The position numbers and the translations under genes were made by a program. A stretch of DNA of 64,000 nt from Watersipora subatra (taxonomy: Eukaryota; Bryozoa; Gymnolaemata; Cheilostomatida; Watersiporidae): the NCBI RefSeq assembly GCF_963576615.1, contig NC_088716.1, positions 61,350,228 to 61,414,227 of the forward strand, in the 5' to 3' direction. Numbering within the stretch: the first letter of the stretch is position 1; every line of letters starts with the position of its first letter. The notes under the pieces are model-generated. The model saw nothing but the letters and a program-made list of their open reading frames with translations. It did not search any database and was not told the DNA's origin. Below are positions 1-10,418 of the stretch, in pieces.

Positions 1-191
1 GGCAAAGTGATGAGCACTCTGCGGAAAGATATAACTGCAGTACATTTTCTCAAGAGATTAGGTACAGGATTCATTTGGGCTGAAACTCCACATGTCAATG
101 AAATTGATGTAACCAACATAAAACTTGTGTTGTCACCCCAACCTTGTCTGAACTAGAAGTTGATGATGAGTTAGACAAGGTCAAGGACTAA
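1..191 (+). pseudogene. Frameshifted C-terminal coding remnant, unrecognised
   Basis: The first reading frame is open from base 1 for 50 codons and reads like real protein (it includes DITAVHFLKRLGTGFIW), ending at a TAG near 153. A second frame overlapping its end continues with an acidic, coding-like tail (LSELEVDDELDKVKD) to a TAA at 189-191. The two frames look like one old C-terminus split by a small indel near 125-140. The 5' part lies outside the window. I do not recognise the family; a transposon-derived protein or a terminal exon are both possible. An intron between the two frames cannot be excluded. Confidence 0.3.
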
Positions 192-930
192 TCTTGTCAT
201 ATTTTTGCAAACACTATAAAACTATTATCTTATCATGTTAATGCTTTACTTACGACCAAAATATAGTGTTTTTGGGAAATATATCAGTTGCTTCTCATGA
301 TATCGCATATTGCCTCAAGTTGCCCCACTACAAGTCTCAACCTATCCCAGTCTAGGACAAGTTGAGAGAGCCATCAGTCAGTTACAAAAATGTTGTAGGC
401 TATATAATCAAGTTTTAACCAAATCAAACAACAGTCCTTGCATCAAGTGCTTATTATGCGCTAGATTATTATGCACCATATTTAGCATATTCACTCACTG
501 CAAGGAATTAACTATAACTGAATATAGCACACGATTTTTGTCTCAACTAGCCCTACCTTCCCCTACTTACACGTAGCTGTTAGCTGATTACTACAGATCT
601 GTGTGTCTGTTGTATTTGTGTCTCCTTGTCTAATAAAATGTGTAATTTGCTCCTAAACCATAACATATTCTTTTTTCTTCATAGTTGAGCACTGTTTATA
701 CACTCCAGCGCTGGCTCTGCAGCTGCCTTTTTATGCCCTGTAGTGGTTTCTTGCACGTTTGCATTTTAGCCTTGCTCTTCAGTGACTGCCAGATTTTCTT
801 TGGTGAGGGGCTAACTATGTGTTTGTATATCTATAAATAAATCTAAAAGCCTGTGTGTATCTGTATGTAATTTAGGCTTTCCAGCTATAGCTATTAAAAT
901 ATTGAAACGAAAAGTTCGTATCGCAAAAGA
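192..930. other. Intergenic, no gene seen
   Basis: AT-rich sequence with no frame that looks coding. An AATAAA-type signal occurs near 631, possibly serving the remnant at the window start. Confidence 0.4.
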
Positions 931-986
931 TTTGATTGTGGAACCTCCTATTCACAGGCAAATGCTTTACCAATTTAGCTACGCAG
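931..986 (-). repeat. tRNA-like SINE remnant
   Basis: Read on the minus strand, this stretch has an A-box-like TAGCTAAATTGG followed about 30 bases later by a B-box-like GGTTCCACAATC, the order and spacing of an RNA polymerase III promoter. It does not fold into a full tRNA cloverleaf by eye, so a decayed tRNA-derived SINE is more likely than a tRNA gene. Confidence 0.35.
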
Positions 987-1224
987 ATTGATGGATTCAT
1001 TGGGCATTATATGTCGCTAATAACTATGCTACTGCTCTCCGATACCACGCAACGTAATTTTATGCTCACTCTCTTGTGAGAGCACATAGTTAGCTCTTTT
1101 TAGTAAGCTTACTCAAATTAGCCATTGTCAATGTGCCGGGCTGATGGCAAGTGGCAGACAACTACATTACCTCTCATTGTTTATAAGCTGTTTTTAATAC
1201 CGGTGCAATGCCAAGCATTCCACT

Positions 1225-1345
1225 AGTGTATATATATGTGTGCATGAATATATACACCCAAAAATATATACATACCATACATATGTATATATATGCATGT
1301 ATGTATACATAAATATAAACATAATTATATATATTTATTTATAAA
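1225..1345. repeat. AT-rich simple repeat with TATA/TGCA motifs
   Basis: Imperfect runs of TATATA, TACATA and ATGTATG-type words. No coding or regulatory function is visible. Confidence 0.6.
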
Positions 1346-1859
1346 AAACTGTGACAAGCTATTCTTAGAAGCAGACTAGTTTGAGTAGGTCTTAGTCTAC
1401 ACTAATATCCAGTTATGTGGTGAAACCACCCTTTGCAGTCAGGTGGCACCCAGAAAATGCTTCTTCACAACATTCCTGTCACATACACACCTCTTTGTGA
1501 GAGCAATTTAGAAATGGGAGAGCTATCAATTGCTCGAAATCAGTGTTAGTAGTTCTGGCTCTGGACTAGGTTTTTGTGGTAGTGGATGGGACGACATGCT
1601 GTATTTCTGTATTACATCCTGTACAGCATGTAAGTCTGATAATATTATACAACCAGCACATTCGAATCATATATATATAAGTTATCCATTACAATAACCT
1701 TGCATTGTGATCCTTTTCTATCTTTGAGAAAACAACTGATCAAATTTTATTGTATTGTGTCTACCATTCTCAAAATCTTATGTGCATTCATAAATAGACA
1801 GCATCAGCAAAAAATATGGGTAGATGAGCTGTTAAACTATGAGTGACTTCATTACACCT

Positions 1860-2250
1860 TGTATATGCCATAGACCTTGTATACATTGTACACCTTGTAT
1901 ACCTTGTATACATTGTATACCTTGTATATGTCCTATATGTTGTATATCTTGTTTACATTGAATACCTTTTCTAACTATGTGCATGTGTTATTGCATGTGT
2001 ATGTTGTATAAGCTGTATACCTTGTATATGTTGTATAACTAGTATATGTTGTATACCTTGTATATGTTGTATAACTTGTATATGTTGTATAACTTGTATA
2101 TGTTGTCCACCTTGTATATGTTGTATAACTTGTTTAAGTTGTATATCTTGTATGTGTTGTATACTTTGTATATATTGTATATGTTGTATATATTGTATAT
2201 GTTGTATACATTGTATACGTTGTATAAATTGTATACATTGAATGCCTGTT
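1860..2250. repeat. Short-unit minisatellite (about 12 bp)
   Basis: Imperfect tandem copies of a unit close to TTGTATACCTTG / TTGTATATGTTG run through this stretch. The open frames on both strands here (Ile-Gln-His and Leu-Tyr-Met runs) are by-products of the repeat and not genes. Confidence 0.8.
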
Positions 2251-3076
2251 ATACCTCCATGCATGTGGTATCACTAGAGTCCAGCAATCCAGTATCATTG
2301 ATCAATCAAAATGCATTAATTTAATAACGGCTTGATAGTTTTCACACTTCTTTGCTTACATTATAACAAATGCTACTACTTCACACGCTGAGAGTAATAT
2401 ATGTGTACACACTAATATTTCACAACACAATATATACAATAAACACAACACATATACACACTAATAGAAATCTGAGCAACTCTTAGACTACAAAAGAGAA
2501 ATACTGTACAGATATTGGCAACACTAGCAGTTCGATAATTTAGTTTACAAATGCACATAGCACTTCAATACTGTGATTAAATATAACTACATGTTTATGT
2601 GACCTGCGAGAAATTTCTATTTAAATGAACGCAATGTATAATTGCTTTAGGATTTGGCATAAACTGGGAAAAGGCAAACACAGGTGACAAAGCCAAAAAT
2701 CGGAATCGTCTTCTCCGAATTGAGAAAGCTAAGTAAGACAACTCATATTTTATTTTATGACTTATTAAAAGGCTTTTGTTAAGTTAAAGATGCCTACTCA
2801 ATTGTCCACACTGTGCGTGAAATGAAATTTAATTTTGTTAGGTCAGAGCAATTTACAAATACCTGTGCAGCGAGCATAGTTGGTTATTATTAATAGACTA
2901 CTTACTAATAGAAGTGATTATTGTGATATCTTCAGTGTGAGTTTGTTCAAAATGGCTCAAATCTCCTGTCTTACTAACTAAACTGGCGAGCTAATAGTGA
3001 AAACTATCAAATCATTAATGCCAAGAGATGCGGCCTTAACCACACCCCACTGCAGCGGACTCGGCAAGCTTGTATA
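2251..3076. other. Intergenic, no gene seen
   Basis: No supported coding region, RNA gene or repeat was recognised in this AT-rich stretch. Confidence 0.4.
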
Positions 3077-3119
3077 CAAGTAAGAGCTGTGTTACCTCAG
3101 GTGACACAGCTCTTACTTG
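3077..3119. repeat. Perfect 16-bp inverted repeat (hairpin)
   Basis: CAAGTAAGAGCTGTGT at 3077-3092 is mirrored by its exact reverse complement at 3104-3119, around an 11-base loop. A second short palindrome (13-base arms, ACAAACATACAAA) follows at about 3148-3174. They probably belong to the edge of the mobile element that starts near 3175. Confidence 0.7.
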
Positions 3120-3343
3120 GTATGTGTTACAGGTATGTACAAACATACAAACATACAAAGTTTGTATGTTTGTATCAATCAGTTTTATTTGTTCTTATTG
3201 ATTTTATTTTTAATTTATTTTATTCTTAAGTTTTATTTAATAAAACTGACTGTTTAGGTGCTGATGTTGCCTAAGGTCTACTAAAGTTTACTGCAGAGAC
3301 CAGTCTCTGCGGTCTAAATGGTAGAAACACAACTATAGCAGAT

Positions 3344-3670
3344 ATGTCAGCAAATCATTTTAGAAGATCCACTATTCGAAAGCAACTAATTAATGATCGA
3401 CAACGCCGATGGAAAACTCATCTCATAACAGGACACTGTTCCCCTGGTTTATTAAATGACCTAGCATCAGATCATCTGGAGAAAAACCCTATTCCACTTA
3501 TATTACCAAAGAGACAAATATCAATTTTAACCGAGTTCTTCACAGGCCACACAACCTTACAATATCACTTATACAAACTCAATTGAACATTTACACCAAC
3601 ACGCACACGCCTGGATGAGGACGAAACAGTAGACCATTACCTATACAGATGCCGCAATTGCACAATCTAA
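3344..3670 (+). pseudogene. Non-LTR retrotransposon C-terminal fragment (RNase H-like tail)
   Basis: The frame carries the pattern TGHTTLQYHLYKLN, a stop at 3584-3586, then in the same frame a segment ending DHYLYRCRNC. In intact non-LTR retrotransposons the region after RNase H typically has a TGH-x4-YLH-x2-G/N block, then Cys and acidic residues (DE-E-T-x-x-H) and an x-CPx cysteine. The layout matches that family tail by recall, but the cysteine knuckle is partly lost and one stop interrupts it, so it is a dead fragment. It lies inside the composite mobile element. Confidence 0.45.
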
Positions 3671-4204
3671 GAAAGAAAATATTCCCTAACTCTCACAACT
3701 ATCAACACCTGCTAGAATTTGTACATGAAAGCACCCCGATTCAATTGAAAACATAATTTACCCACTGCAGATAAACCATAGAAGTAAACATCAACGATAC
3801 TTACACAGACAGATGGTACAGACCATATTATAGTCATCCAGTTATTAATAACAACCAATCTTGCCACAATCAATACTCATAGAGGATCTATTCTTCAGAC
3901 CTGAGCCCTTGTATATAATATCAATCAATTTATTTTTATATATGTTATCCTGCATTACTTATTTGAAGTCATCCTCTCATGTAAATTTTCTTTTCATTTT
4001 TACACAAATAATCTCAAACTAAATATGAATTGTTCACTACTATCTTGCATTCAAGATACTTCTACAGTTTCCATTTTCTTGGATAATATGCCTGCAAATA
4101 GAGGCTTTTTGTTATTTTGTTATCAGCAAAATATAATATTACTAACTAACTGGTCTCTGCGGTAAACTCTCTGGCTCTGGTTTTTGGTAAACCAGAGACT
4201 GGCC

Positions 4205-4440
4205 TTTGGATTTTATCTCAGTTTTTGACATAAATTTTTTGGGCTAAATCTGTTTTGATTACTTATGGAGTGACTGACATAGCATCGCAGCCAAACCGCA
4301 TAGACGGAAGAAAACCACTCCTTTTCAGTGCAGCTGATGCATCAGATGCAGTGTGTATTGTGACAAGCTGATGTTTTGCTCGCTTCGCTCGTCGGGGGGT
4401 AACTTCGCAAAAACAACAGTTTGTCAAGACAGGCTAATAA
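4205..4440 (+). repeat. Dispersed repeat, copy 1
   Basis: This segment, including GCTGATGCATCAG and GCTCGCTTCGCTCGTCGGG, is the inverted counterpart of 39430-39655. Both copies share the order of landmarks: an amino-acid-free linker, a GACAAGCTG block, a GTTGTC/CGCAA block and a CCTGTCTTG end. It is a fragment of mobile DNA. Confidence 0.6.
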
Positions 4441-4924
4441 ACACAGGACATGGACACCAGAGTTAATACGTGGTTTATGATGATGAATTCGAGAGCATGA
4501 GTAACAGAATGATAGAAATTTAAGTTGATTCAGATTGATGAGAATGTTTAAAAAGGAATTAGAAAAAAATGATTGAATAGCCACTTCAGAAGGAAAATAA
4601 AGTATATAGGCTACCTATAAAACATTTCCACTGGCAAATCGCAAAGGGCAAATGTCGCACCGGCTTCAAGATCTTCGATATCGGTCTTCAATAGATGCGT
4701 GTACGAAGTCAAACACGTGCGTCGGTCGTCATGGACTCTCCATCGCGTCAAGGAATTTCCGATTAGTCATAAAATTAGCTTGAGAACCAGCATGTTCAGG
4801 TTCACAACTTTTTGTATCGAATCATACCAGCAAAAACTTAAATAATAAGAATGTGAGGCTTTTCTTTTTCGAGCCCATTTATCAAAAAGAATTAACTATG
4901 CAATTCATTCATTATAGCCAAATC
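4441..4924. other. Upstream region of gene A
   Basis: No coding region is visible. It should contain the promoter and 5' UTR of gene A, whose start codon is at 4925. I see no confident TATA box. Confidence 0.3.
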
Positions 4925-6722
4925 ATGTCTTCAAAGGTGAGCTGGTATATTTTATGTTTTATTGTTGTATGCTAGAGAATTTAATTTAAAACTAATATGA
5001 TGTTTTATTATTGTACTATTGGTCATACAAATACAACTTTGCTGAGTAATCTTGTAAGCAATGCCTTTCGATTATCGGTGAATAACGATTTTATTTCTTA
5101 TTTCCTGTGGATGACTTTGTTTTTTTTCTTGACTTTTTCTGTCCTAATAAAACAATTAACTTTTTTGCGGAAAAAAATTAGGTCATACTTGGAAGGTTTT
5201 GCAAAAACCGAATCAGATAATACGTTAATTCCACCCTTTTGTAGGTATTCTTTTTGTTCCTGACGGTTATATGCTGGCATGAAGGCAATACGGTCTCTAT
5301 AGAAAAAATTACAACTTCAAGATCAGCGACAGAAATCTCAATTTCACCAGCGCTATATACACATTTTGTAAGATGTATCCTAACAGAAGATGAGTGCAGA
5401 GAGGCATTCGAAAATGGTGATTCAAAATATTATGAACACTGTTATCAAGTTAACACTATAGACGGAAATCAGACTAGGTCTTGTGGTGATGCCTGTCCTC
5501 ATAATTCTAAACCAAGTATTGAGTGCAAAGACAAATGTCCTGGTAAGCTGTTTTATGAATCTATATTTGTGTAGCCTTCAATAGCAATGATCAAAGGTTT
5601 TGCTGTGATGTTCCATATACCATTAACACATTGACAGCCATAGACCGACAGTGGTACAATCTTTAATAGAGTGAAATGTTCATTGATCAAACGTTTCTCC
5701 TAGGAAGGATCAGAATTTTTCTGCATCCAGCTGTGGTGACTCCAATTGGCAATCACAAGAATGTAGAAACTAAGTCTTTCATTCTTAGATGTTCGAGCTT
5801 CTATAGGCCGAAACTGTCTTGTTAATGGCAGGAAAGCTGTTGATTTTAAATGAAACAACAGCTGACTTGATTCTGTATTATTGGGCAGGTTTCAACTCGA
5901 CTGGCATCTATTGCAAAGACTTGAGCACTAGTGTCAGCCCTTCAGGACTTTCTGGTACCTCTTTTCAACCAACGTCTACAGACCAAACTTCTAGCATTTT
6001 AACAGATCAGCCAACAACTAGCAGTGCTAAAGAGGCTCTAATAAAATTACCTGTTTGGGCACGTGTCACCATAGCTGTTATTGGAATGACTGCAATAATA
6101 CTATTAGCAGTGGTCCTAATAATCTGCAAAAAACGCCGATGTAAAGCCTTGCCTCACTACCACCGTAAGTACTTAGGCTATTAATATTTAATGATACTAT
6201 CAAGGTGTTAATATGAGTTTTTTGGATGCTTTTCATCACTAGTTTTTGTATCAAGTAAATGCGATGCAAGATGGGAGCTAGTTTAACTTAATGAAAAACT
6301 AATGTTAACATTAATATTAACATTAATGTTAATATTAATGTTAACATTATGTAGTATGTTATGCAGTAAATAGTTTATTTAAATACAACCTATTCTTATT
6401 GTGCAAAAAACCCTGATTATTTTAAACCCTAGTTAGTTTGTTTTTGGTTATTCCACCTCAGTTCAATTTGGGGTAACTTGTGAGGCTGTTGGCACTTCCA
6501 TCAGGTCTGCAGTTCCTCATCTGAGCAATTCCTTTAGGCTACTTCTAACTAGAAAGTCTGATGAAGTTTTGTCATGAGAGAGCATTAATATTCATTATAT
6601 ATACATAATATATATATGTTATATACATAGGTACATGAAGTTATATACATTATAACTTCATGTTAATTGTTTTAGTGGCTCCTACTTCCGCTGAGACAAG
6701 GCAACGTAAAACTGAAGTGTGA
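4925..6722 (+). CDS. Gene A: small Cys-rich type I membrane protein, 4 exons
   Basis: Rebuilt exons are 4925-4936, 5245-5542, 5889-6164 and 6676-6722; phases 0, 1 and 1 all agree and the total is 210 residues. Exon 1 encodes only MSSK before a GTGAGC donor. Exon 2 gives a signal peptide (VFFLFLTVICW) and the Cys-rich ectodomain (CILTEDEC, then SCGDAC, then ECKDKC), and exon 3 supplies the eighth cysteine near residue 112. A Ser/Thr/Pro stalk (about 114-150), one membrane helix (about 162-183) and a basic stop-transfer KKRRC follow. The tiny last exon ends KTEV, a class I PDZ-type terminus. This is the most divergent member of the family found in B-G. Function unknown; a cell-surface receptor or adhesion role is inference. 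Candidate AATAAA signals lie at 6835 and 7119. Confidence 0.75.
6300..6349. repeat. Perfect 50-bp AT palindrome
   Basis: The stretch equals its own reverse complement over 50 bases and is built from TAATGTTAACATTA words. It lies in the third intron of gene A. A cruciform-forming or replication-slippage product is possible. Confidence 0.85.
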
Positions 6723-7771
6723 AGTGTGTTTTTACAGACTTATGATTCCCTGAGTAAGTATAAATATTGCTGTTGCAGACAGTCACGGGCATTCCATAGA
6801 TTGTCAGCTTGGTTTATTTGCTTTTAGACCAGCAAATAAAATACAAGTCTTGCCTCTGATTATCAAATTCCTCAAATTTAAACTGTTAAACTCTATCAAA
6901 ATATACTGTATTGTTAAGTTATCGTGACTATTTTGGCTGCAACACTAACGCAATGAATTACGCTGCGTTCTCTGGGAAATATTTAATTTATACAAGTAAG
7001 CATGTGGAAGATTTGCACAATTTGTTGTTGCAACTTGGAAATTCCAATCTTTCACCCATAGATTTATTTAGATCTGTTCTATGGTAGAGTAAAGATCAAT
7101 TGTGAGTTTATCTCAATCAATAAAGAAATATTTGACTTTGAGAGCCTTATGTATTTAATTCATGCACGACATACACATTTTATTATATTTTAGCAGTATG
7201 AGTAAATGAGTTTTCATTTAATTAATAACCAGTTTTATGAGGTTTTTTGTTTTATAAATATCTTCATATATATCACAGAATTCACAGCCTTCGTTCACAT
7301 TCGAACTTCTTTAACATTAACAGACTATCGTGGCTTTCAGAAATTTTGCAAAATTGTTCACTATTCACAAATCAAATGTAACAACTTGTGGCTATAGAGT
7401 GTATATCTTCTAGTTAACAGGCTGTCCACAACTTCAACAGGAAAGTTGTGGCGCGGGTAAACACAAAAGACTGAAGACCAATGTTTGTGGCTTATGAATT
7501 AAACCATTTTATTAGATTGCCAAATATTTTTTCATTTTTTCCTATGAGATTTTTAACTTTCGTACTTTTCGCATTCAGCTCAGTACAGATAAGTTGTATC
7601 CTCTGGACCTTTTTTTGTGGTCTGACAGGAGGCTGTGAGCCATAATAATATAAGCGTTCAGAAGTGATGGTCATAAATGGGCAGGAAAGTTGTAGAAATG
7701 TGATGGTCATGAATGTGCAGGAAAGTTATAGACATGTGAGTGTTCAAATAGTATGAGGCTTTGCAACAAGT
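6723..7771. other. Gene A 3' flank, no further gene seen
   Basis: Contains two candidate poly(A) signals for gene A (6835-6840 and 7119-7124). The remaining sequence is AT-rich with no supported gene. Confidence 0.4.
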
Positions 7772-8566
7772 TAAACCATAACTGTCACGAACAACTTTTA
7801 TCGTATTTACTAGGTAAATCAGACACGCTGATTCCGATTTTGTACTCAAAATAAAGATTAGTCCACTAACTTTCAGAGTAATGAAGGCTTTTTTGAAGCG
7901 TTTTAATATCGGTCTCGAAAACAGCACGATCGGCATAACAAGCTCCGCCCATAAATACGTGACGCAACCTAGCTTTTTAGGAACAGAAGTCACGTAGGGA
8001 TGTTTAGACCGATTTAGAATAATAGAGATGGGAGTTTTAAAATCCATCAATATCTAAATTCAGCCTTAAAAATAATATCAGTCTTTTCTGAAAGGTAGAT
8101 AAGCTATTTAGCATTGCATATTTAAAAAAGCGCGATAACAACGCTAGCTTGTGATAAAACCGCGCTTTTTGAGCTCATTTTTTTCGGCGTTCAGCGCCTT
8201 TAAACGTCATTTAACAAGCTACGAGCAATTTTAAACAGTTTATATCCCTTTCATAAAAACTGGAATTATTTTACAGGCTGGATTTAGATAAAAATGGGTT
8301 TTAAGACACCCATCTCTATTATTCTAAATCGGACTAAACATTCCTAACTTCCGTTCCTGAAGAAGCTAGGTTTCGTCACATATTTATGGGCGGAGCTTGT
8401 AATGCCGATTGTGTTGTTTTCGAAACGGATATAGAAACGTTTTACTAAAGCCTAAATTACTTTGAAGGTTAGTGGACTAATCTTTATTTTGAGTACAAAA
8501 TCGGAATCAGCGTGTCTGATTTACCTAGGAACAACGATAAAAGTTGTTTGTGACAGTTATGGTTTA
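7772..8566. mobile_element. 795-bp foldback DNA element with long terminal inverted repeats
   Basis: The left end (TAAACCATAACTGTCAC) and the right end are reverse complements, and the match continues imperfectly for about 280 bases: the left arm runs to about 8050 and the right arm from about 8285. Shared landmarks include an AAGCTCCGCCCATAAAT block and an AAATCGGAATCAGCG block. A 3-base direct repeat AGT flanks the element (7769-7771 and 8567-8569), consistent with a target-site duplication. There is no transposase, so it is non-autonomous. The minus-strand open frame across 7658-8050 is a chance ORF in the left arm. Confidence 0.8.
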
Positions 8567-8569
8567 AGT

Positions 8570-9900
8570 GACAACAAACGTTGTAACTCTGTTTTTAAAA
8601 TTGTATCAGAGAGATAGATGATGACTGTTTGAGAAAGGTTGATATTGCTGATATACTCTCAGTATTATTTAGCCTGTGTACCTTGACTTAGCAAAGGAAT
8701 AAAGTACAATGATATTTCTCGCACTGGCTTTGCTAGCACTACTTTGTATTTTCTGGCACTACTTTGTATTGGGCTGGGCAGTTTCTGCTTCCATAGCTTT
8801 GTGTACTTGTTTTGTCTACATTTTTCTGTGTAATGACTTGTTATACTGTGTATGTTTTAGATAGTTGAGAGGTCCTTTACAGCTTTTCTATTTCCTATAC
8901 CATCTCAGTACCTATTCAACTTGCAATGGAGGATCTATGCAATACTCACTATGTAATAGAAAATAGTATTGTATTTATCTTTTAGATAATACATTATTTT
9001 AGCTTGACAGTTAAAATAAGTAATGTATTATGAGAAGTTTTTGACTCTTCAGTTTCTTCCAGATTTTATAATGCAAAATTATGCATAATTTTATATTATG
9101 TGCATTTTGTGCATGCAATATTTATATAATATATATATTTATATTTATCGCTTTGCATTTTGTTGAGACATTTTTCTCAGCTCCTACATTTTCCTCGACA
9201 ATCCATGAGAGTTTTTATTTGATCTAAAGCAGAAGAAGATTAATGTTCGGCTATTTCAATGTTTACCAATCACTAATTCTAAACCAGGTGTCTCCAAACT
9301 TAGGCTCTAAGGCCACTTGAACTTTTCAAGAGCAGTTCGAAGGACAACAATATAATTTACGTTTGAAAACAAAATTGAAACCGACCGCAAACCTAATGAT
9401 TGCAGAAAAACTTGAAGTACAGAATCACTATTGAGCACATGGTGCTTATATCCCTCTAGTTTAACAAAAATCATCATCAGCTTTCAGCGTTAAAACACAC
9501 CAAACAAAATATATTAATGTGAATCATTAAATTACTTTGCTTTCTTGATGCAAGAATTGCTGCCACGTCTGGCTGCAGCTTAGATGCTCCAATCATTAGT
9601 AGACCTACAAGTTTTAGATTCTCATCTGGCAAGTTGCATCTCAAATTGTTCTAACAAACTTTATTATAGAAAAATGTTGTTCGCATATAAATTGGGTCCC
9701 AAACGTGGCGAGCTGTGAATTAAAGTTGATATACATGTATGTCTTATATATGTCGACTTTATGGCTTTGATTCACATTTGCAGTTTCTGCAATTGATAGA
9801 TAACCAAACAAAATGTCACTAAATGTTTCCACTTTGTTCAAGCCAGCGAAGTATAGTCTCAGTCTCATGAACTTTACGTATGTGCTTACAATTGTTCACA
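8570..9900. other. Intergenic, no gene seen
   Basis: Short open frames only (for example on the minus strand near 9641-9868), none with a recognisable domain or family similarity. AT-rich. Confidence 0.4.
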
Positions 9901-9904
9901 CTTT

Positions 9905-10385
9905 GTTGGTAAATAAGAAGTTGTGAGAATAGAGAGCTAGCATAGGAGCGTTCTAAGGCTATGTGCCAGTCTACCATACTAGTATTCCATAACATCATAT
10001 ATCATGACACATACTCCATCACTTGATAGTGATTAATAGCCAACCCCTACTGTCATATAGTCAGCTGGCATACTAACTGCACACACCCATCCCATTTGGA
10101 GGTGGTTACCTAGTCTTGCGTGGAACTCTCTAGAAACCTTGATTTTGCCTCAAATTATTTTGTTCTGTATGTCTTCTGTTACAAGTTTACACTGTATGTT
10201 GGTAAATAAGAGAAAGTTGTGAGAATAGACAACCATCAGAGGAATGTTTTAAAATGATTAATAACATTCCATAACCTCATATGGTAATTAATTGTCGACC
10301 TTGGCTTCACATAGTCGGATAGCATATTACCCGTATATATCGCATATGGGCGATCAGTTAGTCTCAAACTTTCCAGAAGTGTCGA
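9905..10385. repeat. Degenerate tandem duplication upstream of gene B
   Basis: GTTGGTAAATAAGA...GTTGTGAGAATAGA occurs at about 9907 and again at about 10198. Further matching landmarks follow in the same order: ATTCCATAAC-TCATAT, CATAGTC-G-T-GCATA, and AACT(C/T)TC(T/C)AGAA. The two copies are diverged. They sit directly before the first exon of gene B and may carry its promoter. Confidence 0.55.
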
Positions 10386-10418
10386 CGCCATTTTGTCATG
10401 TTGTTATTTTTATTCAAG

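Larger units (their letters stand above)
3175..4440. mobile_element. Composite decayed mobile element
   Basis: The stretch begins with a T-rich block near 3178-3240 and a short inverted-repeat end containing CAGAGACCAGTCTCTGCGG near 3292-3310. A related motif recurs near 4150-4200. The segment about 4205-4440 matches, in inverted orientation, the segment at about 39430-39655, and the T-rich block plus GGTCTCTGCGG ends match 39666-39878. Inside lies a retrotransposon-type coding fragment (3344-3670). I read it as nested mobile DNA, with no intact protein left. Confidence 0.55.

Noticed and set aside
931-986. Functional tRNA gene on the minus strand
   Set aside because: A and B boxes resemble a tRNA but the acceptor and anticodon stems do not pair by eye.
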